Shown here: in pieces, positions 22,484 through 31,314 of the stretch
Layout: every line of letters starts with the position of its first letter
Position numbering within the stretch: the first letter of the stretch is position 1
NCBI GenBank assembly: GCA_019352035.1
Contig: JABBNZ010000006.1
Location: 35,605 to 99,604, forward strand
Source of the DNA: Pseudomonadota bacterium
Lineage (GTDB): Bacteria; Pseudomonadota; Gammaproteobacteria; Steroidobacterales; Steroidobacteraceae
Direction of reading: 5' to 3'
Length of the DNA stretch: 64,000 nt
Translations under genes and position numbers: made by a program
Notes under the pieces: model-generated
The model's input: only the letters and a program-made list of their open reading frames with translations
Databases searched by the model: none
What the model was told of the DNA's origin: nothing

Positions 22484-23503
22484 TCAGTCCGACTCGGATT
22501 TGATGGGCCGGGTCATGAGCATCCGCACCGCGTCCCGCGCCGCGACGTGCTCGTAGAGCACCTGGTAAACCCCCTCGCAGAGCGGCATCTCCACCCCCGC
22601 GCGTGCGGCGACCCCATGCAGCGCCTTGGCTGCGGGGTATCCCTCCACCACCTGCCCGATGTCCGCGAGCGCCTGGCTCGGCGTCTTGCCTGCCGCCAGC
22701 TCCAGGCCGAAGCGCCGGTTGCGCGACTGATCGTCCGTGCACGTGAGCACCAGGTCCCCCAGGCCCGCCAATCCCATGAACGTGTCGCGCTGCGCGCCGA
22801 GCGCCACTCCGAGCCGCATCATCTCCGCCAGGCCGCGCGTGATCAGCGCCACTCGAGTGTTGGCGCCGAAGCCGAGTCCGTCGGACAAGCCGGCCCCCAC
22901 GGCCAACACGTTCTTCACGGCGCCGCCGACCTCGACACCGACGATATCCGTCGATGTATAGGCGCGGAACTGCGAGGAGGAGAGATCCTGCGCCAGGCTC
23001 TTGGCGAACGCGGCATCGGACGACGCTATCGTCATTGCCGTAGGCAGGCCTGCGCCGACCTCGCGTGCGAAGGTCGGTCCCGAGAGCACGGCCAAGGCCC
23101 GCTGGGGGCCGAGGATTTCGCGGGCCACCTGGTGGGGCAGCAGCCCGGAGGGAAGCTCGAACCCCTTGGTCGCCCAGGCGAGCCGCATTTGCGGCGAAAG
23201 AAGCGGCTTGATCTGCCCGAGCAACGGGCGCAAGGCGTGGCTGGGCACGGCGATGAGTACGTCGCACGTGCCGCGCAGCGCCTCCACCAGCTCGGGCTCC
23301 ACGGCCAGCGCCGGCGGGAACGCGCCCGCGGCAAGGTAGCGGTCGTTACGCCGCTCCCGCGCCATGGCCGCCAGGCGCTCGCGGTCGCGGCCCCATAGCC
23401 GTGTGGGCCGGCCGCTGCGCGCGAACTGGATGGCGAGCGCCGTTCCCCAGGAGCCCGCGCCCAGCACGGTTACGTGCGAGTCCCTCCGGGCGATGACGCT
23501 CAT
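22484..23503 (-). CDS. gpsA: Glycerol-3-phosphate dehydrogenase [NAD(P)+]
   Basis: GpsA (339 aa) reduces dihydroxyacetone phosphate to sn-glycerol-3-phosphate for phospholipid synthesis. The N-terminal Rossmann motif VLGAGSWGTALAIQFAR, the VEVGGAVKNVLAVGAGLSDG stretch with the catalytic Lys, and GLGDLVLTCT are intact. The ATG at 23503 is chosen over a GTG at 23614: the extra 37 residues are low-complexity and absent from the family. secB is upstream on the same strand, separated by a palindromic repeat, as in the conserved yibN-grxC-secB-gpsA cluster. Confidence 0.96.
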   Translation of the reverse strand: MSVIARRDSHVTVLGAGSWGTALAIQFARSGRPTRLWGRDRERLAAMARERRNDRYLAAGAFPPALAVEPELVEALRGTCDVLIAVPSHALRPLLGQIKPLLSPQMRLAWATKGFELPSGLLPHQVAREILGPQRALAVLSGPTFAREVGAGLPTAMTIASSDAAFAKSLAQDLSSSQFRAYTSTDIVGVEVGGAVKNVLAVGAGLSDGLGFGANTRVALITRGLAEMMRLGVALGAQRDTFMGLAGLGDLVLTCTDDQSRNRRFGLELAAGKTPSQALADIGQVVEGYPAAKALHGVAARAGVEMPLCEGVYQVLYEHVAARDAVRMLMTRPIKSESD

Positions 23504-23642
23504 GACCTCACCTTGCCGGTTAGTGCCCGTCGACGCATGTCGAGCCCGAATCACAAAGCCGCACGCGAGCACGCCCCAAGGCGCAGGGGCGAGGCGGGGC
23601 TTTCGCCGCAGCACTGCTTCGCTCCGCCGAGCGAGCCGCGCT

Positions 23643-23701
23643 CAAAAGCCACGCCTTTTGCTCGAGGCGCGCTGGGCCGGGCACGAGCCCGGATCCAGCG
23701 C
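23643..23701 (-). repeat. Stop-proximal palindrome pair after secB (GATCC copy 2)
   Basis: Two hairpins lie 7 nt after the secB stop. On the minus strand the first is GCGCTGGATCCGGGC, loop TCGT, then GCCCGGCCCAGCGC (23669-23701). The second is CAAAAG..CTTTTG with loop GCGTGG (23643-23660). The same two-part layout, with a different A/T stem but the same CGTGG loop core, follows tatC. Candidate terminator or REP-like element. Confidence 0.65.
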
Positions 23702-23708
23702 TTCAAAA

Positions 23709-24182
23709 CTAGTTCGTCTGCCCGGGCGGCTGGTTCTGGTTGGCCGCGTAGAGCGCGTCGAAGTTGACGGGCGGCAGCAGAAACTGCGGAAATCCGCCCT
23801 GAGTCACCAGATGCGAGACGGCGGCGCGCGCATAGGGGAACAGGACTCCCGGGCAGACGCTGCCGATGGCGCGCTTCGCGTCCTCCTCCGACAGGTTCCG
23901 CATCAAGAAGATGCCCGCCTGCTTGACCTCCACCAGGAAGATGGTGGCATCGTTCTGCTTCGCGGAGACGGTCACCGTCAGGACGATCTCACGCACGTCG
24001 GCGGCGAGCGCCGCGGCGCCCGTCTGCAGATCCAGGTTGATCTGAGGATTCCAGTTGCCGTCCACGCGCGGGCCGTTCGGCGCCTCGTAGGAGCAATCCT
24101 TCAGGTACACGCTCTGCAGGGCGAGGACCGGGTCATTGGTGGCCTCGGGCGCCGGCGCGATGCCGGCAGCTTCATTCGTCAT
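23709..24182 (-). CDS. secB: Protein-export chaperone SecB
   Basis: SecB (157 aa) keeps preproteins unfolded and hands them to SecA. The core is well conserved: FLVEVKQAGIFLMRNLSEED, then CPGVLFPYARAAVSHLVTQGGFPQFLLPPVNFDALY (shown here only in part as CPGVLFPYARAAVSHL). It sits between grxC and gpsA in the conserved order, 3 nt after grxC. Confidence 0.96.
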   Translation of the reverse strand: MTNEAAGIAPAPEATNDPVLALQSVYLKDCSYEAPNGPRVDGNWNPQINLDLQTGAAALAADVREIVLTVTVSAKQNDATIFLVEVKQAGIFLMRNLSEEDAKRAIGSVCPGVLFPYARAAVSHLVTQGGFPQFLLPPVNFDALYAANQNQPPGQTN

Positions 24183-24185
24183 CTG

Positions 24186-24503
24186 TCACACTCCAATCTG
24201 CAAAAGTTTGTCGAGGCCTCCGCGGGCCTCGAGATCGTGGAGATCGTCGCACCCGCCGACGTGCGTCTCGCCGATGAAGATCTGCGGCACCGTGTGCCGC
24301 CCGCTGCGGGATATCATCTCCGTCCGGGCCGCGGGCATGGTCTCGATGTCGATCTCCTCGAGCTCGACGCCTTTGTGCTCCAGCAGTTGCCGCGCGCGCG
24401 CGCAGTACGGACACCAGCTCGTGGCGTACATCACCACCTTCGGACGGTTGCGAGGCTCCGTCCCTGCGCCCTCTGAGCCCCGCATCCGCGGGTCGATACT
24501 CAT
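24186..24503 (-). CDS. grxC: Glutaredoxin 3
   Basis: A 105-aa dithiol glutaredoxin with active site CPYC (MYATSWCPYCARARQLL), the cis-Pro loop TVPQIFIG and the glutathione-binding GGCDDL motif. It reduces disulfides with glutathione. About 18 N-terminal residues exceed the usual GrxC length, so a later start is possible. It lies between the rhodanese and secB genes. Confidence 0.93.
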   Translation of the reverse strand: MSIDPRMRGSEGAGTEPRNRPKVVMYATSWCPYCARARQLLEHKGVELEEIDIETMPAARTEMISRSGRHTVPQIFIGETHVGGCDDLHDLEARGGLDKLLQIGV

Positions 24504-24519
24504 TGGGAAATCCCTTCGG

Positions 24520-24630
24520 GCCGGCTGCCGCCGTGCATGATCGTTCCCGACGATTTTGTGCTCGGCCCATCCTGGGCCTCGCCGCTTCGCGGCCGGCTGC
24601 CGCCGTCCAAAATCGTTCCTGACGATTTTG
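24520..24630 (-). repeat. Duplicated stem-loop between the rhodanese gene and grxC
   Basis: A ~40-bp unit occurs twice about 71 bp apart: GGCCGGCTGCCGCCGT followed by a hairpin. The right copy is a perfect 9-bp stem, CAAAATCGT / ACGATTTTG with loop TCCTG (24608-24630), directly touching the rhodanese stop codon. The left copy keeps only ATCGT-TCCCG-ACGAT (24540-24554). The loop, read on the minus strand (CAGGA), recurs in the hairpin at 29905. Confidence 0.65.
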
Positions 24631-25068
24631 TCATCCGGCCGCCTTCGAGCCTTTCTCGAGCGGCAGGTTGTCCGAGCGCCAGGCCGCGAGGCCGCCGCGC
24701 AGGTTGAACGCCTGCGTGAACCCCTGAGTCTTCAGCTGCCGGGCGGCCGATGTTCCCAGCGAGCCCGTCTCGTCATAGACGATGAGCGGCTTCTGGACAT
24801 ACTTCTTCAGCGTCTCGCCAGCCTTCAGGATCTGCTCCCCGTCCATGCGCCGGGCGCCGGAGAGGTGACCGGCGGCATACTGCTCGGCGGGCCGAAGGTC
24901 GATGATCACCGCGCCGCGATTCATCAAACGGATCGCATCCTGCGGCGAGATCGCGCTGAAACTTTCCGCGCGCGCGCGCATCTCGAACACAATGGCCAGC
25001 ACCAGCACGACGACGGTCGCGGCGACGAGCCAATGATTCACCTGGATGTATTGAGCGAGACGGTCCAT
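24631..25068 (-). CDS. Membrane-anchored rhodanese-like protein without catalytic Cys
   Basis: A 145-aa protein with one N-terminal helix (WLVAATVVVLVLAIVFEM) and a rhodanese fold (GAVIIDLRPAEQYAAGHLSGA). At the active-site loop the sequence is LIVYDETGSLGTSA; the nucleophilic Cys is replaced by Asp99, so sulfurtransferase activity is unlikely. It corresponds by position to E. coli YibN, next to grxC and secB, and is divergent from envC with a 58-nt gap. Confidence 0.88.
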   Translation of the reverse strand: MDRLAQYIQVNHWLVAATVVVLVLAIVFEMRARAESFSAISPQDAIRLMNRGAVIIDLRPAEQYAAGHLSGARRMDGEQILKAGETLKKYVQKPLIVYDETGSLGTSAARQLKTQGFTQAFNLRGGLAAWRSDNLPLEKGSKAAG

Positions 25069-25126
25069 GCGGAAGGCACCCGACGACAGCGCCGGCCATA
25101 AAAAGGGCGCGCATTATAGCGCTCAA

Positions 25127-26305
25127 ATGCGACTCCTCCGCATCCTCGGCATCGGGCTGATCACGCCCGTCCTTCTCCATGCGCTCGCCGCTGCCCCGGC
25201 GGCAGCGGCGCCGCTCGAGCGCTCCCACGTCAATGCGACCCAGGCGCAGGCGCAGCTCTCGGCGGTCCGCAATCAGATCGCGCGCATCGCCCGGCAGGTG
25301 AGCCGGGGCCAGGCGGAGCGGGACCGCCTCACCCGCCAGCTTCGGGCGACGGAAGAATCCGTCGGCAAGGCACGGGCCGCACTGGATGCGCTGCGTCAGC
25401 AGCGCATGGCCACGGCCGCGCGGCGGGCGCGGCTGAAGGCCCGCAAGCAGCAGCGCGAGGCCGATCTCGCGCGCAAGCGCAAGGCGCTCGCGGGGCAGCT
25501 GCGTGCCGCCTATCTCATCGGGCGGCAAGAGCCGCTGAAGCTCCTTCTCAACCAAGGCGACCCGGCCCGGGCCGGCCGGATGTTCGTCTACTACAGCTAT
25601 TTCAGCCGCGCGCGGGCGCTGCAGATCCAGGCCATCGAGGCGGATCTGCAGCAGATCGGGCAGTTCGATGTCCAGCTGCAGGCGCAGGATGCCAAGCTCG
25701 CCGGCCTGCAGCAGGCGCAGCAGGCCCAGGTCTCGACCCTGCAGCAGGCTCGCACCCACCGCCTGCAGGTGCTGGCGAGCATCTCCGCCCAGACCCGGAC
25801 CCGCGCTGCGCGGCTCGCCCTCCTGCGGCGGCAGCAGCATGGCCTCGAGTCGCTGCTGGCGCGGCTGCGTCGGGCCACGGCGAGCCTGCCGGAGGCGGAG
25901 CTGGGTAATTATCCCTTCGGCCGCCTTCGCGGCCGACTGCTGCGGCCGGTGGCCGGCAGGATCATCGCCAGCTACGGCCAGGTGCGTGCCGGAGGCCTGA
26001 GGTGGCAGGGCGATCTCTTCGCCACGGCGCGCGATGCGCCCGTGCACGCCGTGTCGCAGGGACGGGTCATCTATGCCGACTGGCTCGCCGGCCTGGGCCT
26101 CCTCATCATCATCGATCATGGCGGGGGCTTCATGAGCCTCTATGGGCACAATGCCCGCCTGTACGAGTCGGTCGGCCAGCACGTCGCCGCCGGCCAGACG
26201 ATCGCGCAGGCCGGTGACAGCGGCGGCAGCGCCCGGCCGGAGCTCTATTTCGAGATCCGCAAGGACGGCGAGCCGCTCAACCCTCAGATATGGCTGAGGC
26301 ATTGA
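25127..26305 (+). CDS. envC: Murein hydrolase activator EnvC-like protein
   Basis: A 392-aa exported protein: signal peptide (LITPVLLHALAAAPAAAA), long coiled coil rich in Gln/Arg/Leu, and a C-terminal LytM (M23) domain. The LytM zinc ligands are not intact (YGHNARLY, ELYFEIRKDG where active peptidases have HxH), as in EnvC, which activates AmiA/AmiB amidases for septal wall splitting instead of cutting itself. The ATG at 25127 starts the signal peptide; 25067 would add charged residues before it. ctpA follows 2 kb later as in related genomes. Confidence 0.9.
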   Translation: MRLLRILGIGLITPVLLHALAAAPAAAAPLERSHVNATQAQAQLSAVRNQIARIARQVSRGQAERDRLTRQLRATEESVGKARAALDALRQQRMATAARRARLKARKQQREADLARKRKALAGQLRAAYLIGRQEPLKLLLNQGDPARAGRMFVYYSYFSRARALQIQAIEADLQQIGQFDVQLQAQDAKLAGLQQAQQAQVSTLQQARTHRLQVLASISAQTRTRAARLALLRRQQHGLESLLARLRRATASLPEAELGNYPFGRLRGRLLRPVAGRIIASYGQVRAGGLRWQGDLFATARDAPVHAVSQGRVIYADWLAGLGLLIIIDHGGGFMSLYGHNARLYESVGQHVAAGQTIAQAGDSGGSARPELYFEIRKDGEPLNPQIWLRH

Positions 26306-26337
26306 ACTTGTGAGCGGCTTCAAGCTTTGAATTCGCG

Positions 26338-26363
26338 GGCGGCGCCCTTTTGGGCGAACCGCC
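26338..26363 (+). terminator. Hairpin after envC
   Basis: A nested inverted repeat: GGCGG C GCCC, loop TTTT, GGGC GAA CCGCC, 33 nt after the envC stop. No T-run follows, so termination strength is uncertain. Confidence 0.45.
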
Positions 26364-26441
26364 AACTCGCGCAAGGCCGGCAAGTCCCTCCGGAGGCGAC
26401 AGTGGCCGCCATTTCTCAAGATCGAAGATGGCTGCCGCGGC

Positions 26442-28334
26442 ATGAGCCCGCCTCTGGAAGACAAAACGACGCCTGAGACGCGCTCCGGCCGGCCCGAGGG
26501 GGCGGCCGGTAAGCCCTCCGAGCCGTGGGGCGGGTTCGAGCCCTATGCGCAGGTCTTCAGGATGCTTCTGCCGCGCGCGCAGGGCGTATCGATATACGAC
26601 GCCCGCGGCACGCTGCGCTGGTCGGGCGATGCGGCCCCGGCTGCTGAAGTGACGTCCGTCGTCGCTGGTGCAGTTGCCGAGGTGCGCCAGGTTTCCGAGA
26701 GCGTCGGCGACCTCCATATGCTTCCTGACGGCGCGCCGGCGTACGTGATCTGGATTCGGGACGACTCACAGCGCCTGCTCGCGATCGTTGCCGTCGTGTG
26801 CGCGCGCGGCGGTGAGGGGGACATCGAGGTCCGCAGCTTCTCGCTCGTGCACGCATTGCTGCGGCCCGCCCTGGACTGTCTGCGCCGCGACCTGCTCGCG
26901 CGCATCGCCATCGGCAGACTCAGGCGCACGGTGGCGGACCTGGACAAGATGCGCCGGAGCACTCAGGAAGGCAGCTTCGATTCGCTGACCGGTCTCTACA
27001 CGCGGCCCGCCTTCGAGACGCGCGTGCGGCTCGAGGTGGCCAGCGCCGAGGACACCTCCAGCTGGGCCTCTCTTTACATCAACGTCGACCAGCTCCACGT
27101 CATCAACGACAACTTCGGCATGAGGGTCGGCGACGGCGTGCTGGGCCAGCTCGGGGAGCTGCTGCGCAGCCGCCTGCCGCCGCGGGCGTTCGCGGCGAGG
27201 ATCTCCGGCGACCGGTTCGCGCTGCTCGTGCCCGTCCACTTGGACGATGCCGAGCGGTTCGGAGAGCTGCTGCGCGAGGCGGCTGAGCAGCTCGGCACCC
27301 TGCACGGCAACTCGCGGCTGCGAGTCTCCATCAGCGTCGGTGTGGCCGAGCTCGACTCCAGAGAGGGCGAGCTGATGCACTCGCTCGCCGCCGCGGAGAC
27401 CGCCTGCAAGGCCGCCAAGGACCGCGGCCGCAACCGGGTCGAGGTCTACCGCGCCAACGATGCCAGCCTGGTGCGAAGGTTCGCGGACATCAACATCGCC
27501 GGACGGCTCCACGATGCGATCAGCTGCGGCCGGCTGCGCCTCGATGCGCAGCTCATCCTGCCCTTCGGCCGGGATTCGGGACTGACGCCCCACTACGAGC
27601 TCCTCGTGCGCATGATCGACGAGGACGGCACTGCCGCGGGTCCCGACAGCTTCATGTCGGCTGCGATGCGCAATCAGCTGATGCCGAGCATCGACCGCTG
27701 GGTGATCGAGGCCGCCATCGAGCGCCTCAAGAGCTACGCCGCCACCTTCTCCGGCGTACCCATGCGCTTCGCGATCAACTTCTCCGGCCAGTCGCTCAAT
27801 GACGAGAGCTTCGAGGGCTTTCTCATCGAACGGATCGCCTCGAGCCGGCTGCCGCCCGAGCTCTTCTGCTTCGAGCTCACCGAGAACGCCACCATCGCGA
27901 GCGTCGCGCGGGCCACGGCCCTGATGGGCAAGCTGCGCGCGCTCGGCTGCGGTATTGCCCTCGATGACTTCGGCACCGGGTTCTCCTCGCTGTCATACCT
28001 GCGCCAGCTGCCGGTGACCATGCTGAAGATCGATGGCAGCTTCGTCCGGGACGTCGTCAGCGACCCGCGCGCCGAATCGATGGTGCGCGCCATAGCGCAG
28101 CTCGCGCGCACCATGTCGCTCACGACGGTCGCCGAATACGTCGAGACAGAAAGCATCCGCGCGCGCGTCGCGACACTGGGCGTGGATTACGGTCAGGGAT
28201 ACGCGATCTCCAAGCCGCTGCCGCTCGATGATCTGCTGGCCCAGATCACCGGGACGCCTCTGGCCGGCGCGCAGAGCCGCTTCACGGACGAGGCCCGCGG
28301 CGCGCAGCCCCTGAGCACCGTCCGCAGGGCGTGA
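26442..28334 (+). CDS. EAL-domain c-di-GMP phosphodiesterase with degenerate GGDEF domain
   Basis: A 630-aa cytosolic protein. Residues ~30-160 form an unassigned sensory region. The GGDEF domain (DSLTGLYTRPAFE) has SGDRF in place of GGDEF, so diguanylate cyclase activity is unlikely. The EAL domain keeps the main catalytic residues: ELLVRM (EAL position), INFSGQ, ELTENA, DDFGTGFSSL, KIDGSFV, AEYVET and GQGYA. It should hydrolyse c-di-GMP, perhaps with the GGDEF part as a GTP sensor. It lies between envC and ctpA. Confidence 0.92.
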   Translation: MSPPLEDKTTPETRSGRPEGAAGKPSEPWGGFEPYAQVFRMLLPRAQGVSIYDARGTLRWSGDAAPAAEVTSVVAGAVAEVRQVSESVGDLHMLPDGAPAYVIWIRDDSQRLLAIVAVVCARGGEGDIEVRSFSLVHALLRPALDCLRRDLLARIAIGRLRRTVADLDKMRRSTQEGSFDSLTGLYTRPAFETRVRLEVASAEDTSSWASLYINVDQLHVINDNFGMRVGDGVLGQLGELLRSRLPPRAFAARISGDRFALLVPVHLDDAERFGELLREAAEQLGTLHGNSRLRVSISVGVAELDSREGELMHSLAAAETACKAAKDRGRNRVEVYRANDASLVRRFADINIAGRLHDAISCGRLRLDAQLILPFGRDSGLTPHYELLVRMIDEDGTAAGPDSFMSAAMRNQLMPSIDRWVIEAAIERLKSYAATFSGVPMRFAINFSGQSLNDESFEGFLIERIASSRLPPELFCFELTENATIASVARATALMGKLRALGCGIALDDFGTGFSSLSYLRQLPVTMLKIDGSFVRDVVSDPRAESMVRAIAQLARTMSLTTVAEYVETESIRARVATLGVDYGQGYAISKPLPLDDLLAQITGTPLAGAQSRFTDEARGAQPLSTVRRA

Positions 28335-28422
28335 GAATACAACCGGCGGTCGGGCGGCCATTGACCGCCGGGACACGCCGTAGCATCGTTTCATCCTTTG
28401 ATCCCACGGGGGGATTGCTCAC

Positions 28423-29814
28423 ATGCCGATGCGGTCGCGCACGCTGATCGCTCTCGTTACGGGGGCCATTTTCGGCTTTTCCGCCGCTCTCGCGGGCGGC
28501 GTGCTGGCGGGCCCGAGTGCCCAGGGTCGCCAGGGCGGCAACACGCTCGAGACGGTCGTACAGCCCATACAGACGGGGCAGGCTCCAGCGGCCGGTACCA
28601 GCGCCGTCCCGTCCACCGACGCTGATGGCCTCCCGTGGCAGGAAGCGCGCCTCTTCGCGGAGGTCTACGAACACATCAAGCGCGACTACGTCGATCGGAT
28701 CAGCGACCGCAAGCTGATGGACGCCGCGATCCGCGGCATGGTGTCTTCGCTCGATCCGCACTCCGCCTATCTGAACAGCCGGGAGTTCGAGGACACCCGC
28801 CTGAGCGCCATGGGCTCCTATCCGGGTGTCGGCATCGAGGTGGACGCGGACGGGTCCGCGGTGAAGATCCTCCACGCCGTGCCCGGCTCCCCGGCGGAGC
28901 GGGCAGGTCTGCGCGCGGGTGACGAGATCCTCGCTATCAACGGCAAGGAGGTTGGCACCAATGTCTCCGGCGCCATCAATCACATGCGCGGTACCTCGGG
29001 GAGCACGGTGACCCTCACCATTCACCGCGCGGGCAAGCCCGGCGTGATGAATGTCGCCCTGCGCCGCGCGAACGTCGAGGTGCACAGCGTCCTCTACCAG
29101 ACCTTGAGGCCCGGATACGGTTATGTGCGCATCGAGGAATTCAGCGATACCACGCCCGATGAGGTAAATGCGGCAATATCGAGTCTACAGCGCAACAATT
29201 CCGGCGGTCTTCGCGGGCTGGTGCTCGACCTGCGCGACAATCCAGGCGGTGTGCTCGAGTCCGGCGTGGCGGTGGCGGACGATTTCCTCAACAGCGGCGT
29301 CATCCTTACCGCCGAGGGCCGCACGACCGACGCCCGGTTCGAGATGGATGCCACGCCGGGGGACCTGATGAACGGTGCGCCCATCGTAGTGCTGGTGAAC
29401 AGCGGCACCGCGTCAGCGGCCGAGATCCTCTCGGCTGCGCTCAAGGACCACGGCCGCGCACTGCTGATCGGGCAGAAGACGTATGGCAAGGGCACCGTGC
29501 AGACCGTGATTCCGCTGCGGTACGGCGGCGCCGTGAAGCTCACCACTTCCCACTACTTCACCCCGTCGGGTGGCTCCGTGCAGGGCAAGGGCATCCTCCC
29601 GGATATCGTGGTCACCGGCCCGGGCCACCACCAGCCGGCCCCGATCATGACCGCCAAGGGCGGCCACTCTCTGCAGTCCCGCGACGCCGAGGTGCAGCTG
29701 GCGCTGAATACTCTACGGGCCGAGGTGCGCGGCGGAGAAGGGTCCGCACGTCTGGTGAAGACCATGGCGACAGACGTCCCCCCGGCACTCACCGCGGACG
29801 ACCTGGTGCCATGA
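28423..29814 (+). CDS. ctpA: Carboxyl-terminal processing peptidase (S41 family)
   Basis: A 463-aa periplasmic serine protease with N-terminal signal/anchor (LIALVTGAIFGFSAALAGG), a PDZ domain (GIEVDADGSAVKIL... AGLRAGDEILAINGK) and the S41 catalytic domain. The dyad is Ser331 (NSGTASAAEI) and Lys356 (TYGKGTVQ), 25 residues apart as in CtpA. It trims C-termini of envelope proteins. GGGGGA lies before the ATG. The envC-ctpA neighbourhood suggests a role in cell-wall hydrolase turnover (inference). Confidence 0.94.
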   Translation: MPMRSRTLIALVTGAIFGFSAALAGGVLAGPSAQGRQGGNTLETVVQPIQTGQAPAAGTSAVPSTDADGLPWQEARLFAEVYEHIKRDYVDRISDRKLMDAAIRGMVSSLDPHSAYLNSREFEDTRLSAMGSYPGVGIEVDADGSAVKILHAVPGSPAERAGLRAGDEILAINGKEVGTNVSGAINHMRGTSGSTVTLTIHRAGKPGVMNVALRRANVEVHSVLYQTLRPGYGYVRIEEFSDTTPDEVNAAISSLQRNNSGGLRGLVLDLRDNPGGVLESGVAVADDFLNSGVILTAEGRTTDARFEMDATPGDLMNGAPIVVLVNSGTASAAEILSAALKDHGRALLIGQKTYGKGTVQTVIPLRYGGAVKLTTSHYFTPSGGSVQGKGILPDIVVTGPGHHQPAPIMTAKGGHSLQSRDAEVQLALNTLRAEVRGGEGSARLVKTMATDVPPALTADDLVP

Positions 29815-29821
29815 ATCCATA

Positions 29822-29926
29822 GGTAAAACGGGCCTGCGGCCGCTTTACCCGCGGCATCGTGCCGCTCGGGGCTTCACCCTCGCCCGGCTCCGCGCCGGGC
29901 GTTCAAAGTCGCGCTCCTGCGACTTT
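29822..29926. repeat. Hairpins downstream of ctpA
   Basis: Two palindromes lie in the 228-nt gap before the DedA gene. The first pairs GGTAAA with TTTACC around an inner GGCC..GGCC (29822-29849), 8 nt after the ctpA stop. The second is a perfect 8-bp stem AAAGTCGC / GCGACTTT with loop GCTCCT (29905-29926). Read on the minus strand its loop is AGGAGC, matching the CAGGA loop at 24608-24630. Confidence 0.55.
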
Positions 29927-30042
29927 AGTGCGGACCGTGCCTTCGTTGCCGCGGCAGGCCCGGGGACGCAATCCCTGATAGCCTTCGAGGCCCGCTCCCG
30001 CGATCAGCGGGGGCTCTGGGAAACCCTGGAGCGTACTGCAAC

Positions 30043-30696
30043 GTGCTGTCATGGCTGCTCGATTTCGTGCTGCACCTCGACCGGCATCTGGTCGCATTGG
30101 TGGTGCGCGTCGATATCTGGATCTACCCGATCCTTTTTGCCGTCATCTTCGGGGAAACCGGCCTCATCGTGGCGCCGTTCCTGCCCGGGGACTCGCTGCT
30201 CTTCGGCGTGGGCGCCCTGGCTGCCGTCGACACCAGCGGTACGCTCAAGGCACCGATCCTGTTTCTCGTGCTGGGATCGGCGGCCGTGCTGGGCAACACC
30301 GTCAACTACGCGGTCGGCCGGTGGCTGGGTCCGCCCGCCTTCAGCGGCCGCTATCGTCTGCTCAAGGTGGAGTACCTTCGCCGCACGGAGGGGTTCTTCC
30401 GCCGCCACGGCGGCCGGGCGGTCGCGCTGTCGCGGTTCATCCCGATCATCCGCACCTGCATGCCCTTCGTCGCCGGTGTCGGCCGCATGCCCTACGCGCG
30501 CTTCCAGGGTTACAACCTCTTCGGCGGCTTCGCCTGGGTGGCGCTGTTTCTCTGGGGCGGCTATCTCTTCGGCAACGTGCCGGTGGTGAAGCGCAATTTC
30601 GGCCTCGTCACCATTCTCATCATCGCGGTGTCGCTGATCCCCGTGGCGGTGGCGTTCCTCAAGCGGCGCCGAGCGACTGCCGACCGGGCCGGCTGA
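30043..30696 (+). CDS. DedA family inner-membrane protein
   Basis: A 217-aa protein of the DedA/SNARE-associated (VTT) family, undecaprenyl-phosphate or phospholipid translocases. Visible motifs are GETGLIVAPFLPGDSLLF, GNTVNYAVGRWLG and FFRRHGGRAVALSRFIPIIRT, with membrane-embedded Arg residues. GTG start, with GGAG about 10 nt before it. It converges on a GNAT gene 15 nt away. Confidence 0.9.
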   Translation: MLSWLLDFVLHLDRHLVALVVRVDIWIYPILFAVIFGETGLIVAPFLPGDSLLFGVGALAAVDTSGTLKAPILFLVLGSAAVLGNTVNYAVGRWLGPPAFSGRYRLLKVEYLRRTEGFFRRHGGRAVALSRFIPIIRTCMPFVAGVGRMPYARFQGYNLFGGFAWVALFLWGGYLFGNVPVVKRNFGLVTILIIAVSLIPVAVAFLKRRRATADRAG

Positions 30697-30711
30697 GAAG
30701 GAGCCGCCTGA

Positions 30712-31224
30712 CTACGGCGACTCGAGGGTGCGGCCGTACCGCACCGTGTCCACGCCGACGTTCCAGATCTGCCGCACACGCTGCATCCCATCGCACATCC
30801 ATCCGTCGCCGCGGTAGAACCGCTCCGCGCGGACATTGCCCGCGACGACCCAGAGCACGGCGCGCCTGAGCCCCAACCGGTAAAGCTCGTCCCGGGCCGC
30901 CGATACGAGTGCCCGTCCGATGCCCCGGCCCCAGCAGTCAGGCTCGACGTAAAGTGCGCAGAGCTCCCCGCAGCCGCGGGCCTCTTCATCGCGGGCCAGT
31001 GAGTAGGTGGCGAAGCCGAGGATCGTATCGGCCTCGATGGCCACCAGCGTTCTGGGCTGCGCCGGATCCAGGCCGGCGAACTCGTAACGCCGCGCCCACT
31101 CCTGCGGCCGCAGACCGTCGAGATACGCGCCAGCCAGTACGCCGCGGTAGGCCGCCTGCCACGCGCGCACGTGAACGCGGGCCACCGCCATCGCATCATC
31201 GGGCGCGGCGGGCCGCATATTCAT
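30712..31224 (-). CDS. GNAT family N-acetyltransferase
   Basis: A 170-aa acetyltransferase. Motif A is LYVEPDCWGRGIGRALVSAA with the acetyl-CoA loop RGIGRA, preceded by the strand ILGFATYSLA. The C-terminal NVRAERFYRGDGW is typical. The opening RPAAPDDAMAVARVHVRAWQAAYRG is common in the family. The acceptor substrate is unknown. Expressed towards the DedA gene. Confidence 0.88.
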   Translation of the reverse strand: MNMRPAAPDDAMAVARVHVRAWQAAYRGVLAGAYLDGLRPQEWARRYEFAGLDPAQPRTLVAIEADTILGFATYSLARDEEARGCGELCALYVEPDCWGRGIGRALVSAARDELYRLGLRRAVLWVVAGNVRAERFYRGDGWMCDGMQRVRQIWNVGVDTVRYGRTLESP

Positions 31225-31289
31225 CCGATCCTCGGCGCGCGGACTCGAGCATTCATGCTGGAGAGGAAGGGCTGCCCCCCAATTGGAAA

Positions 31290-31309
31290 TCCCCTCCCTT
31301 GAGAGGGGA
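31290..31309 (-). terminator. Hairpin downstream of hemD
   Basis: Perfect 7-bp inverted repeat TCCCCTC, loop CCTTGA, GAGGGGA, ending 6 nt from the hemD stop codon. On the minus strand an A/T stretch (ATTTCCAATT) follows rather than a clean T-run. Confidence 0.45.
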
Positions 31310-31314
31310 AGGCA

